This document shows, piece after piece, positions 11,701 through 20,597 of a stretch of DNA of 29,136 bases. Numbering within the stretch: position 1 is the stretch's first letter; every line of letters begins with the position of its first letter. The translations under genes were made by a program, and so were the position numbers. The notes under the pieces are model-generated. The model worked only from the letters and a program-made list of their open reading frames with translations, had not been told where the DNA came from and searched no databases. Source of the DNA: Plakobranchus ocellatus (Eukaryota > Mollusca > Gastropoda > Plakobranchidae). The stretch covers positions 768,245 through 797,380 of the forward strand of contig BLXT01004129.1 in the NCBI GenBank assembly GCA_019648995.1, read 5' to 3'.

Positions 11701-14700
11701 AAATGATAGTTTCATCTTTATCTCACTGTGAAATACTCTCTGTGCAAGTGATCAGTGAATAGTCCATTCCATTGCTTCCAAACACAACATACAGCGAAGG
11801 GTAACATTTATCAGTGCCTGTTTGCAATATCACACCTTATATCAATTACAATTTCCACATTTCCAACTCACCCACACTGCCTGATGTATCCGCAGTGTAT
11901 GGCTGGGTCGAAGGTCGTCTGCGGATATTTCTCATTTTTCCTGTATCCATCCTTGTCTTAAGAGACAAAATGATACAAATATTATATAAAACTTAGCAAT
12001 TTCTTGTCACTTGAAAGTATTTGAAAATTAAATTTTTATTTTTTTTTTTTTATTGAAACAACCCATTTAAAATATTTTTTTTTTGTACTGCCAAGGTATT
12101 TGATACTGTGCCAAATGTACTGTTGGTTTAGGAAACATATATCCGTACTATTTTATGTGCCAAAAACTAGTAAATCTAGCAAAGAAATGCAAAATTGATT
12201 TTAAAAACACCATGGCTTAACTAAAATTCGCCTTGTTAATTCTATTCCCACTTTGTATGCATCACTTTCATCACTTGATTTGAAGCCCTAGACAACCTAA
12301 TAAATACTGCACATACAATCCATAAAAAATTTCTTCTTTACATTCTTCATGACCAGTATAAACAAGGCAGAAATCACATTATGGGCATTTTGAATCACTG
12401 AAGGTTCTCTGTGAAAGCTCTGCAAATGGTAAAAACTGGATAGAGATATGTTGATTCTGAGCCAAGATATGAGACTTTTAAGTTGTTTTTTTTATAACAG
12501 CATTTTAAAAGAGGGAAAAAAACCTTCCATAAATGTTATTTTTTTTTCTAAAGCTAGACATGCAGCATCCAAGTCATTAGGACTGGTCTCAAAACATATA
12601 TGATCAGGACAGAATCCCATACACCATAGTCATGACGTTTTCATACAGTGCCACTAGCAAAAAAAAGACAGAACTGTAAGGCTACAGCAAACCAACCACG
12701 TTAAAACTTTTCAGATGCCATGGGCAGCTTGGAGAAAAGTTCCATAAATTAATAGAATTGATACATTTAATCTATGCATTCAAAATGTATTTAATTTTTC
12801 ATAAGACAATTTGCTACTTCATTCACACAGTTCTTAATTTGATTACATTCATTTTTAAAATTTTTAACTCTTAGCTTCTAAGTTGGCAAGTAAAGAAAAT
12901 AAATCTGCCCACAGCTCCTTCTCATCAAACCCATTTTGTTCAGTGATGTCTATCTGTTGAAGGATGTAGCCCTCGACACATTTATACTCTTATTCTGGGC
13001 TTAAAAACCCACCTAGTTAGGTCAAACACTACAGGATGTGCATCTTTTGATCTCCATAATCTCTTTCTGGACTCAAAAAGCTCATCTATTTGGGTCCAGT
13101 CTACCTATTGCAGGATATAGTCCTTTGCAATCTTATATGCTCATTCTGGACTCAAAGAGCCAATCTAGGAAATATTTTTCCCTCCAAAAATCCTACCCAT
13201 CAAAACTTCAGATTTTCTACACTTAGCATTGTAGACATGAAACAGTCCACTTTATCTGATAGAGGGCTGGCCCAGCTCATAATCAACAATGGCCTATGGC
13301 GGGTGTAAGGGGCATAATTCTAATTTACAAAAGTGCACGTTTTACAAAACTTGTCATAAATTTTAAACCAAGGAAAATACAAACATAATTCAAACATCAA
13401 AAAATAGAAGACTGGATGCAATTTCTTATGATATATAACACTAAGTTTCAGTGATATTATGGTATATTGAAAAAAATTGACAACACAATCTCGGCAGTGG
13501 GGCTAGGACTAGATCTAGATCTAGATCTACATTCAGATTTATCATCGTCGGAAGATTCTAGACTTAGCCCATCACCTTCTACCTCCTCTACATCAAAATC
13601 AATATCACTTTCATCATCAATTTCAGCTCCAACATCATCTACAGGGCTACCCTCATCTTCATCTTCTTTATTCGTCGATCTGTCTGTCAGTTGCGAGAGC
13701 AAGTTGAAGGTCATTTTGAAAAAAATCGTTTCTCAGTAACCATTCATTCAATTTTAGAACAGGAAACGGAAAACGCAAGTAGAACTCTTCCAGCAACGGA
13801 AATTATTAAGGCCCAGCCACTGTAAAGAAAATAAAGGGGCTTATTCCGTAGTATAAAAGTATATGCTATATTAGTCAAGTATCAACGGGCGATAGCAATA
13901 TGAATCAAAATGTGTCATAAACCAGCAACAAAAATAGAAGCATAAGGAGACTTAAAAGCAAATTTAAAAAACTTGAAGATTTCTTCAAGTTTACTTTAGT
14001 TTGTGTTAGAGTACAGCTCAGAAAGGATTATTCTGATATGCCTGTACCTGTTCTAGTTTGATAACGTCTATAACATATGGCAGGTTCAATGACTTCCTCA
14101 GATCCAACAGAGGTTGCTTTTTCTTGGATCTGCTTTTGTTGGCCTTGGTGTATGCAGCTTCTATGTAGGTCATCATACTGAGATCATATGAGTACCAGTT
14201 TGATGCTGTGTCACCCTCAAACTCCCAAACAAAGCCACTAGACAGAGCTGCTTTTTTATCCAAAACGTAACGGTGAATGTCAAATCGTCTCCCTGTTCAA
14301 GCCAAACAGAAATAAAGAGTGTCTCACAACTTTTCTTCTTCTTTCTCTTACATAAAAAATACAACACAATCATCGTTTCCTGGAAAGGCAATGGGTTAAG
14401 AAAGTTAAAAAGTCACACCAATTCAACTTGTGGACTAATTCAATATCAATTTTAAAACTTTAATGTGAATCTTTTTAATTTTAATTTTTTTCCTGCTGTT
14501 AAAAAAAAAGGGGGGGGGGGGGTGTGGTGAAGATTAGGGGAGCTGGTCACAACTTCTTCTTCTTGAAATCTGCACCAATGACACAGAATACACTAAATAA
14601 CTCCCTTCCTTGTTTGAGAAAATGTCAACTATATTTTGTAGAACAAACTTGCATCTATAAATAGTGCAGGAAAATCAATTCTAGATTTATAAGTATTATG

Positions 14701-15259
14701 AAAGATTGTGACTTGTGTTAGTCTCAATATATAAATTAACATTAATAGCAAAAGGTTCATATCATCGACAGGGTTTACATCAGAAATCATAGAATTGCCT
14801 GTCACTACAGTTGAAAAAGAAAAAAAAAACATATAGTTATTCTTTCATATTTCTCAAATGAAAGACTTTTTATAGTATGTATCCTAAAAACGATAGAGTT
14901 TAGATTTGCCAGACTATAAAGGCAGTAAACATTAGGAAAAAAATCGAACTTTTTTGTAACACTAAGCTTCTATGTTAGATTTTATCATCACCTGAATTGG
15001 CTTGACACTGCATCATATTGGGAATATCAATCTCGTAGCCAGTCCATGAAGGGCTGAAATAACCTAGTGGAATCCGTCCTAAAGTACTAGTTCCATCTGA
15101 GGCAGTCTGAGATTGGTCGGAGCTCAAAGCACTACTTCCACTTGAGGCATTTTGAGATTGATATGAGGAGACAATTTCCTCAATCCCATTCGAGACCTCA
15201 GGGGGATAAGGTGTCCAGTTGTGATAATCATTTCTGCAGGCCCACACTATTATAGCCAT
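2487..15259 (-). CDS. DTX: Deltex-family E3 ubiquitin-protein ligase, complete, nine coding exons
   Basis: The coding exons, in transcript order, are 15259-14992, 14292-14048, 10149-10102, 9013-8716, 7061-6999, 5940-5675, 3996-3832, 3167-3078 and 2705-2487. They sum to 1662 nt, or 553 residues plus stop, and every junction keeps frame. The order is WWE (about 1-89), WWE (about 102-168), a Gln/Ala/Ser/Lys-rich linker (172-320), an acidic tract (326-342), RING-H2 (ligands C349, C352, C378, H380, H383, C386, C402, C405) and the DTC domain (about 411-553) with the WNEIHHKTE and GHGYPD signatures. This is the architecture and near the length of DTX1/2/4 (about 620 residues). Known for the family: the WWE pair binds Notch ankyrin repeats or poly-ADP-ribose, the RING recruits E2, and the DTC binds NAD+/ADP-ribose and can modify ubiquitin. 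Deltex regulates Notch trafficking in the cytoplasm. The gene is DTX1/2/4-like, not DTX3-like, because both WWE domains are present. Small extra exons inside the 3.9-kb second intron cannot be excluded. Confidence 0.93.
3078..3167 (-). CDS. DTX: Deltex coding exon 8 (DTC domain)
   Basis: The acceptor is CACTATCTCAG, with 30 codons opening [18 protein letters not shown] and then [11 protein letters not shown], and the donor is AAG|GTACAA. These are hallmark DTC motifs of Deltex, covering the GPEHPNPG turn and the LP-N-x-GRK segment. Both ends are phase 0. Confidence 0.95.
3553..3860. repeat. Minisatellite of 53-59-bp units copying the exon 7 end and splice donor
   Basis: Five decayed units begin with CCTGCA(C/G/T)CC or close variants near 3553, 3608, 3663, 3716 and 3773. 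A sixth copy, starting at 3832, is the end of Deltex exon 7 itself (CCTGCACCCCTGGCTGTATG, plus strand). Each unit also holds CAGGACACTTTATTAC-like sequence. On the minus strand each intron unit carries a copy of the exon end, in most cases followed by GTAAT. The array fills about half of the 664-bp intron between exons 7 and 8. Confidence 0.85.
3832..3996 (-). CDS. DTX: Deltex coding exon 7 (end of RING, start of DTC)
   Basis: The acceptor CTTTTTCCTCAG is followed by 55 codons beginning [18 protein letters not shown], which supplies the last RING ligands C402 and C405 and the conserved YGEKTG turn. The segment [15 protein letters not shown] matches the family strand before GPEHPNPG. The donor is GTGCAG|GTAATG. 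The last roughly 30 nt of this exon, with its donor, are repeated several times in the following intron. Confidence 0.94.
4608..5548. mobile_element. Mariner-derived fold-back element with 299-bp inverted arms
   Basis: The element is bounded by TA on each side (4606-4607, 5549-5550), the mariner/Tc1 target. Its ends are CGAGGGTAGGCTGATAATTA and the complement of CGAGGGCAGGCTGATAATTA. The left arm, 4608-4906, and right arm, 5250-5548, are nearly perfect inverted copies. Each contains about 195 bp of 5' noncoding DNA plus the first 105 nt of the transposase gene. The 343-bp centre carries more transposase on the plus strand. It lies in the intron between Deltex exons 6 and 7. It is non-autonomous, derived from a mariner-type element by an inverted duplication of its 5' end. 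Confidence 0.9.
4802..5249 (+). pseudogene. Mariner transposase N-terminal fragment, broken
   Basis: An intact stretch from 4802 gives [32 protein letters not shown], then [12 protein letters not shown] and [12 protein letters not shown]. This is the first helix-turn-helix (HTH_48 type) and the linker GRP motif of mariner transposases. After HRK the frame shifts near 5045, and the second helix-turn-helix continues in another frame ([20 protein letters not shown], then VHHIV). That frame has a nonsense TGA at 5121-5123 and then [17 protein letters not shown]. The sequence ends at about 5249 where the inverted arm begins, so the whole DDD catalytic domain is missing. It cannot make active transposase. 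Confidence 0.88.
5675..5940 (-). CDS. DTX: Deltex coding exon 6 (acidic tract and first half of RING-H2)
   Basis: The acceptor TTTGTTTACTTCCCACCAG is the only nearby AG that keeps frame from exon 5, because two upstream AGs lead to stops. The exon encodes [15 protein letters not shown], then a run of Asp and Glu, then GCCICCDDL and [10 protein letters not shown]. Those give RING ligands C349, C352, C378, H380, H383 and C386. The donor is CACAAG|GTCAGC, phase 0. The strongly acidic run just before the RING is not something I recognise from vertebrate DTX1. Confidence 0.93.
5941..6998 (-). other. DTX: Deltex intron 5, nothing further seen
   Basis: AT-rich intron with homopolymer T and A runs (for example a run of T at 6344-6360). 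No repeat or reading frame I can support. Confidence 0.5.
6999..7061 (-). CDS. DTX: Deltex coding exon 5 (63 nt, linker)
   Basis: This short exon lies between TTTTGTCTTCACAG and the strong donor C|GTAAGTAT. It enters and leaves in phase 1 and encodes [21 protein letters not shown]. Its Lys-rich end matches the basic stretch that precedes the RING in Deltex proteins. Being a multiple of three with symmetric phases, it could be skipped without frameshift. Confidence 0.8.
7062..8715 (-). other. DTX: Deltex intron 4, nothing further seen
   Basis: AT-rich intron with A-rich stretches around 7520-7670. Short open frames there have low-complexity Lys/Asn or Phe/Leu content and are not credible genes. 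Confidence 0.5.
8716..9013 (-). CDS. DTX: Deltex coding exon 4 (Gln/Ala/Ser-rich linker)
   Basis: The acceptor is ACCCTACGTTACAG|AATGTC, and the donor is GCTACAG|GTAGGA, ending in phase 1. The exon encodes 99 residues of low complexity with many Q, A, T and S (for example AQQSSTG and [13 protein letters not shown]). It ends in a basic segment, [16 protein letters not shown]. Linkers between WWE2 and RING in Deltex proteins are poorly conserved and Pro/Ser-rich, so the assignment rests on strand, position, exact phases and good splice sites rather than on sequence similarity. Confidence 0.82.
9520..9898. mobile_element. piggyBac-like miniature inverted-repeat element, copy 2
   Basis: TTAA at 9520-9523 and 9895-9898 flanks a roughly 371-bp element. 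The left end reads CCCTATCTGTACGTG, and the complement of the right end reads CCCTATTTGTACGAG. TTAA target duplication plus CCCT-starting inverted ends is the signature of piggyBac-class elements. It has no coding capacity, so it would be moved in trans. It lies in the intron between Deltex exons 3 and 4, and copy 1 is at 543-935. Internally it repeats GGGG/TTACCCC blocks. Confidence 0.75.
10102..10149 (-). CDS. DTX: Deltex coding exon 3 (48-nt micro-exon, linker)
   Basis: The acceptor ATGTATGGCAG is followed by 16 codons, [16 protein letters not shown], and then AAAG|GCAAGT, which is the consensus of a GC-AG intron. Both ends are phase 0, matching the end of exon 2 and the start of exon 4. 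The peptide is basic and Pro-rich, as is the segment after WWE2 in vertebrate Deltex. The nearest GT donor, four bases downstream (GCAA|GTGA), would break the frame. Skipping the exon would also keep frame, so it may be alternatively spliced. It is the least certain exon of the model. Confidence 0.65.
10696..11001 (-). CDS. Unrecognised 101-codon open frame
   Basis: An ATG-started frame on the minus strand in Deltex intron 2. It begins [20 protein letters not shown] and continues with a helix-like stretch ([20 protein letters not shown]) and ends SKA-stop. Composition is more protein-like than most frames in this AT-rich DNA, but I recognise no family. I see no splice sites tying it to Deltex and no promoter. 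It may be chance or a remnant of a mobile element. The CTAGATCTAAATCTAAATAT stretch near its start belongs to the hexamer repeats seen elsewhere. Confidence 0.15.
   Translation of the reverse strand: MLGPLLDLNLNISPTYKINLRSTEPNPITHEVVTEKLYECLSKALHFHHFQSLLRNKAVGISLVNTLYQKHNALLPAISFKFYHTKTWVKMAHGVYSNSKA
11260..11690. repeat. Impure GAT/GATGAT microsatellite
   Basis: Many GATGATGAT runs (for example 11345-11362) mixed with GGTGGT and AATGAT variants, separated by a short non-repeat stretch around 11430-11520. The Asp-rich and His-rich frames on the two strands here are products of the repeat, not genes. Confidence 0.85.
12948..13169. repeat. Minisatellite, three units of about 73 bp
   Basis: Units start at 12948, 13021 and 13094 with GTC(T/A/C). 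Shared blocks are GGATGTAGCC/GGATGTGCAT/GGATATAGTC, then TATTCTGGGCTTAAAAACCC, TTTCTGGACTCAAAAAGCTC and CATTCTGGACTCAAAGAGCC at a constant offset. The first two units are 73 bp and the third about 76 bp. It lies in Deltex intron 2. Confidence 0.8.
13457..13714 (-). CDS. Unrecognised acidic open frame, 85 codons; possible isolated 5' exon
   Basis: The frame starts [20 protein letters not shown] in a good initiation context (CAAAATGA). It runs through an Asp/Glu-rich body ([19 protein letters not shown], then [11 protein letters not shown]) and then [14 protein letters not shown]. The RSRSRS part is encoded by an AGATCT-hexamer run at 13508-13530. The acidic body is not a simple repeat at DNA level. 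No domain follows, and I cannot join it to a further exon. It could be the first exon of a nested gene, a gene fragment, or chance. The opposite strand reads Ser-rich and is a shadow. Confidence 0.25.
   Translation of the reverse strand: MTFNLLSQLTDRSTNKEDEDEGSPVDDVGAEIDDESDIDFDVEEVEGDGLSLESSDDDKSECRSRSRSSPSPTAEIVLSIFFNIP
14048..14292 (-). CDS. DTX: Deltex coding exon 2 (WWE domain 2)
   Basis: The acceptor TTGAACAG precedes GGAGACG, which completes the split Gly codon 90. The reading frame gives a canonical WWE domain with FVWEFEGD (W111, E112), NWYSYD (W121, Y124) and the closing strand [13 protein letters not shown] basic stretch, [10 protein letters not shown], forms the loop where vertebrate DTX has the helix-to-strand linker. 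The exon ends CAG|GTACAG in phase 0. Its length of 245 nt fits the flanking phases exactly. Confidence 0.92.
14293..14991 (-). other. DTX: Deltex intron 1 (699 bp)
   Basis: AT-rich intron with an A-run followed by a G-run near 14501-14522. Nothing else seen. Confidence 0.6.
14992..15259 (-). CDS. DTX: Deltex coding exon 1 (start, WWE domain 1)
   Basis: The ATG at 15259-15257 sits in GTCAAGATGG, with a purine at -3 and G at +4, and an in-frame TAG lies eight codons upstream. The first residues, [18 protein letters not shown], match the start of WWE1 in Deltex proteins (W6, W15, Y18), although the usual W-E-W core reads W-A-C. A Ser/Gln-rich insertion interrupts the domain before the [10 protein letters not shown] strand. 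The exon ends TCA G|GTGATG in phase 1. A likely 3' splice site (TTTATTCACTCAG) ends at 15290, so the exon probably begins at 15289 with 5' UTR. Confidence 0.9.
15081..15170 (-). repeat. DTX: Two 45-bp tandem units inside Deltex exon 1
   Basis: The units are 15081-15125 and 15126-15170. They share AAAG(T/C)ACTA(G/C)TTCCA, TGAGGCA and GAGATTG at the same offsets. In protein they give a doubled Ser/Gln-rich segment, [15 protein letters not shown] and [12 protein letters not shown], which enlarges WWE domain 1. Confidence 0.85.
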
Positions 15260-15289
15260 CTTGACATGAAGGATGTGGTCACCCTAATC

Positions 15290-16889
15290 CTGAGTGAATA
15301 AACCATTAGAAATAAAAGAAATACATGTTTTATAACAAATATTAGTATGAGTTTCTACTGTATCTCAGTCAGTCTTCTAAAAAGAAATTAAAAAGTCCCT
15401 GTAAATATCATAAATAAGTATGATTACCAATATAGCTCTAACTCATATTTAGTTGATGATGGCTCCAAAACATAAATTATTGTGCAGTAGAGACACAATT
15501 TCATTTTAATTTTCACTGACACTGACAGGCTTTTAGTCCTAAGCTTTGATATGTACCATAACTGATAGCCATACGATTTTCTATACAGTTCTATTCTTTA
15601 CAAAATCACAAATACAACCAATTCAGCAACAGCTTATTACAAGATACAAGCCAGATCCCGATCTAACCTTACAACCCTTTATTATCTCCATATGAAATAT
15701 AGGCTATATATGTGAGCCACCCAGAGCAAAGTATACACATGTAGCACTGAGCCTTTTTGAGTTACAGCTCTTTAAATGTAAAAATAGAGTTTCAGGCCCG
15801 TTTTTCTTGTTTGCTTGAAAATGAGCCTAACCCCATTTCTGAACCATTTAAGCTTGAAGCATAATATGGTTCATAACAGTCTTAATTTTTTAAAAAACAT
15901 CTGATTGTTAAAAATATTGCTTAAGTTTTCTAACTTTATTTTGTTTATCTTTAAACTTGAGTGTTTCAGAGAGTGGTTATTTGAACTTCTTTAAACGTTC
16001 ATGGGTTTTTACATCTGTGTTAGAATCATAATCTTTTCACCATCTTAAAGGGCATAAAATCTACTTTTTTATGATACAAAAAAATTGAAATGTCAAAATT
16101 TGACAAGTATATACTTTGCCCAGGATGCCTCACATATACATCTTTCCTATAATATTTCATTCAAAATCTTTGTTCAAGCTTGTGGGTGTGCATCTGATGT
16201 CAATGGACATGGGTCTTTTCATATATGTTTATGCCGCCCCTGATATTTCATACCTTTTTTTCAAGTGAAACAGTTTCATGTAACTTTCAATTCTATTTAA
16301 CCAATCTCTGAAAGGGCTACAGATTTGCTTTATAGTCCTATACATACAGGATAAACTTAACTAATTTAAAAGCAAGATAAAGTTTTAGAAAGAAAATTGA
16401 ACTGATATACATCTAATTGAGTATATTCTGGTGCAAAATATTTCTATTTTATGCATTAAATTTTCAAAATGGGTTAAAAAAAATGCTTCAAATGGTTCAT
16501 AAATTGATAATGTATTGTACAGTGTTGCCAGTTATTTTAAATGCCAAGTTACCTTTAAAGTTTGTTTTTTTTGTTTTCACGTATGCCACAATTAAAAAAA
16601 AATTAAGTAGTAGTTTTTACAGAAAAATATCTCAAAAGTGGTAAAATTGCTCTCACACCATCATTTTCTAACCAATTACACGGATGCAAAAAATGTGGTG
16701 AAAATATACTGACAAAGGCACAGCAATAATTAACACACCTTTAAAAGTACTTTAAGTTCAACTTGATGCATTGGATTCAGAACGTATCTGTTCGTTGAGC
16801 ATATAAACTAATTATTATCTTCCGGATGATTGCTAAATGTTAATAGATTGGTATTGGTACTTAAGAAATTTTTTTCAATCCAAATTGAC
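15290..16889. other. Region 5' of Deltex, nothing supported
   Basis: Probably 5' UTR intron and intergenic DNA. A likely 3' splice site for the Deltex 5' UTR ends at 15290. No reading frame I can support, and no clear promoter. Confidence 0.4.
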
Positions 16890-18350
16890 TTAGACCTAGA
16901 TCTATGTAGATCTAGTTGGATGCTGATTTACTTTCAGTTTCAAATTAGATTGACATCTCTTTGACTCTTGATTAGAACTACATAGATCTATAGATCTAGA
17001 TCAAGATCTATTTCCAACTTTTAAATGTAAATAACCTTAGATGCCATTCAAAGGTTTTTAATACATGCAGAATTTCAATTCTATGCTATTTTTTTTTACT
17101 ACTGGGGGCCTATTCTATTCTCGTCGTGGAACTAGATCTAGATATCTAGTAGATTCTATCTAAGCTAGAGTCATCTGACTGGACTCGAACGTAAAGCAAA
17201 TTTGAACCTAAAAAATGAGGCCTAAAAATTTCGTGTCGAGCTAGATCTAGATCTAGGCATATCATGAGAATAAATGAGGTCGCTAGGCACGCATTCCCTA
17301 GAGTACGTAAAATAAAAATCTGTTCCCAAAGAAACTTCGGCCCTTTTTCGATTGTTCCCACCCCAACTTTTTTTCAGATCTAGATCTAGCTATTATATAC
17401 GATTCGGAACAAACAGGCCTACTAAGAAAGTCGATGTTGGTTGGAACAATCTAGATTTAATAAGTAAACTTTCTTTCATTACCTTTGCGAAAACAGCCAA
17501 TAATTTATCGACTTCTCCACTTCATTAGGCCCCTAGATTTCTATTTCTTCAGATTATTTTTGTTTAGCCTATCAACTGAGGCCCACCACGGCCTTCTCTT
17601 ACAGCCCTGGCATTTGATTGATTTTCAGACTTGTGTGACAGAAACAAGCAGTCTGAAAACTGGTTCAAAAGGTTCGAAAAAGCTTCTGCTCTTTATCTAG
17701 ATCTATTTTAATTTCTATATAGGCCTATCCAGATCTAAATTAGTTCTAAATTTTTTAGGGATAAAAATCAGGGCCGACAGATTCTAATTCCTCAGATCCA
17801 GGCCTATCCCTCACTAAATTTAATTTAGATCTAGAATTAGGTTCTAAGCCTTAGATTCCGATTAAAGGTTAGATCTGGACTCTAGATCTTATTAGGCCTA
17901 GATCTAGACTTCTATAGATTTTTGACATACAGAAGGTACGTCAGTAATGTCCATTCACCAGGCAGCCATCTTTCGAGATATCAAGAGATAGAGCCAGATA
18001 TAAAATCCAGATTTGATCTAGGCCCAAGGTTTAGGTCTCTCTATCAAAGTAAACCAAGGTTCTAGACTCCTCTTTTGCACTTGTGGAGGACTGCGGTCCC
18101 AATTAAAGTAGACGGCCAATTCGATTATTTTACGCCAATAAACAGATCTAGAATCAAGATTCTAGATCTAGAACTAGATCTAAATCTAGATCTATTATTA
18201 ATTTGATATGTCTTTTTAAATGATATAATGTTTCTTAAATGGACAAGCTCTGATTCTACGGAAATTTGAAAATTTTATTCACACTATCCGCTACTGACAG
18301 AATGAAGGAAATGCATTAAATAGTTCTAGATCTAGATCTAGATACGGGTG
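16890..18350. repeat. Dense AGATCT/CTAGAT hexamer region
   Basis: Short runs of the palindromic hexamer AGATCT, joined as CTAGATCTAGATCT, recur throughout: near 16900, 16985-17010, 17130-17150, 17240-17256, 17380-17390, 17695-17705, 17825-17835, 17880-17912, 18140-18195 and 18325-18345. Each run is self-complementary. The same motif appears sparsely elsewhere (13508, 26936, 27005). Open frames across it, such as those rich in LDLD, are by-products. Part of this region may hold the Deltex promoter. A minus-strand GCAAAG|GTAATG near 17480 is a possible but unproved donor of a 5' noncoding exon. Confidence 0.7.
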
Positions 18351-20470
18351 GTACTTATCTACCCACTGACGTCAAATAATTGAAATGGCCGACTGCTTCA
18401 GGTGGAAAAAGTATGGACCGTATTGCTCCACCAGTGCCTGTTCTTTTTGCATTGTTATGCCATTTGGACTTTAAAGTGATGCTTAAAAAGTGGTGCTGAA
18501 AATACAATCTCGAAGTCTTGTCCATTGCAAGTAAAGCTAGATCTAGGCTGCGGTTATATTTGTACTCTAATTGTTTGAATAACTTCAACGGGTTATTCGT
18601 ACAACTAGGATCAGTAATGTCATCTGTTTTTACTATTACTCGGATGATTGACCATGGCCTTCTCTATAGATTAGAAAAGGCATTGGACTGACTAACTAAG
18701 GCATCATTACAATGTCAGACGATGATTGTTAGCAGTTTGTAAGAGCATGATAAGAGATACTGTCCTGTTTTATCTGTCTTTTAATAGATTTGTGTGAATT
18801 AACAACTATCAATCTATTTGTCTCTCTTTTACTTTCTTTATATTCATACTCAGCCTCTATTTTCGCTGTTCTCTTTTTCTATCTCTGTTGCTTTCATACC
18901 TGTAAATTTCCTGGCAATTTAAATTTAAAGTCAAAGAAGGAGGAATAGGTCCCGCTTAATCCTGGCCTATTGCAGGCAATTTAGAAAAAAATCCACTGAC
19001 ATGTGTACTTCAATTCTAAAGTGAGATGTAGAACTTTTTAATTAAAAAAAATTTTTTCCCTCTTGAATATTGAAATGCGTTATTTTGTTTTAGATTGGAC
19101 ATTTCTTTCTTGTCCTGTATTTTATTTGAACAATGAACTAACCATTGTAATTTTTCTTCCCCTCTTTCCTTCCCCACCTCTCTCTATCACTCTCTCTCTT
19201 TCTTTTTACCACACATTTACTCACACTCATTCTCCCCTTATTTTATTCACGACGTGGCCTTGTTATTGCATTTTAAAAAAACAAGATTTTTTTTTCCTAC
19301 CTTAATTTGATTGTTTCTAATTTTTTAACAGCTTTGCGCATTCGTTTACTTAGGCCTACCCTTAACAGGACCTAAATCTTTAGGCTCATATAAAACATTA
19401 TAAAGTGGAACTCTGTATGACAACTTTTGTACTGATCATAAAGCATTGTTAGTAAGGGTTGTCATTATTCCCAGAAAAGGGATTAAAAAAAATATTTTTT
19501 ATTCAACTAGGTAATCATTGTCATGGTTACCTCTCTTGCAATGAATGAGTCTATATAATAAGACCAAAGCATAATAATCATAATTTCCCTTTTATTTATT
19601 AAAGAAGTTACATAAGTTACAGCAGAGAATGTTTAACATAGATCAGTCAGCAGGGATGGAAAAGGGATACTCCGGCTAGTGGTGCTTGGCTTGTTCATCT
19701 AAACACTAGGGTGATGCTCCCCCTCCTCCCCACCCCTCTCACTGTAGCCCGTAGATGTAGGCTTAATGATTCTCGATCCTCTCATTAATTACCTTCACCA
19801 CTGGACACATCGATGGCCCATCCCTATTCAAAAAGTGTAATAACTTTCCCCCCACCCCTTTCCTTATTGGCACTGCTTTATCACAAGGTTAGGAGACAGT
19901 GTGCATTCTTGAGGATCTCTGCTGTCGTGTATGATTGTGATGCGCAACACAAAACGTATGCCACACGAATTCCTGGCCCACATGATTTATAATCATAGGT
20001 TAGGCTTAAGGGATTGAGATGGTCCAGACCTGTGGGTGTAAACTGGTTAAGTGCTTAAGATGGTGTAATGTGAGGGGGGGGGGGGGTGGCTATGGTGGAA
20101 AAGAACACAGCCAAGTCTGCTGTTTAGCATCTTTACTTTGATATTATATTACTAGATAATGCACTTAGATCTAGGCCTATTTAATGGCAAGTAAAATTTT
20201 GCACTGGATATAGTTGGGCAAGGGAGATGCTTATTTTTGCTTCCTTTTTTTATTTTTTTTTTTAATTTTTGTGTTCACATTTTATTATCGTTATAGCCTA
20301 GGGATGCAGTTTGTTTACTTGCTATTTCAAAAATACATTATATGGCTTTGATATAAAGGTAAAAATGGGACTTTTCAAGTCACTTGATATAGCAATAATT
20401 GTCGTTAAATTCGAGTTGTTGTTTAAAATGAGTTCCACTGTATTTCATTTATCTCTCTCTCTCTTTCTGT
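18351..20470. other. Intergenic DNA between Deltex and USP, no gene seen
   Basis: AT-rich with CT-rich patches (19150-19240) and a G-run at about 20072-20086. A perfect CRE-type palindrome, TGACGTCA, lies at 18367-18374. On its own it is weak evidence for a promoter. The frame at 18355-18588 on the minus strand is not recognisable. Confidence 0.4.
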
Positions 20471-20487
20471 GATATATAATATAAAAA

Positions 20488-20492
<5 letters not shown>

Positions 20493-20556
<64 letters not shown>

Positions 20557-20597
20557 TATATATATATATATATATATTTTTATATATATATATATAT
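20493..20597. repeat. TA microsatellite
   Basis: About 105 bp of nearly uninterrupted TA, broken by two TTTTTA interruptions near 20552 and 20577. The Tyr/Ile frame across it is an artefact. Confidence 0.95.

Larger units (their letters stand above)
10150..14047 (-). other. DTX: Deltex intron 2 (3.9 kb), holding repeats and two unexplained frames
   Basis: This is the longest intron of the gene. It holds the reading frame at 10696-11001, the GAT-rich microsatellite (11260-11690), the 73-bp minisatellite (12948-13169) and the acidic frame at 13457-13714, each listed separately. Between 11700 and 12900 I see only AT-rich DNA with T runs. A further small Deltex exon of length divisible by three could hide here. 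Confidence 0.6.

Noticed and set aside
13467-13739. Ser-rich plus-strand open frame.
   Set aside because: It is the reverse reading of the acidic minus-strand frame, which has the better start context. At most one is real.
17146-17361. 71-codon minus-strand open frame.
   Set aside because: It is built partly from AGATCT hexamers (LDLDL) and lacks any recognisable feature or conserved context.
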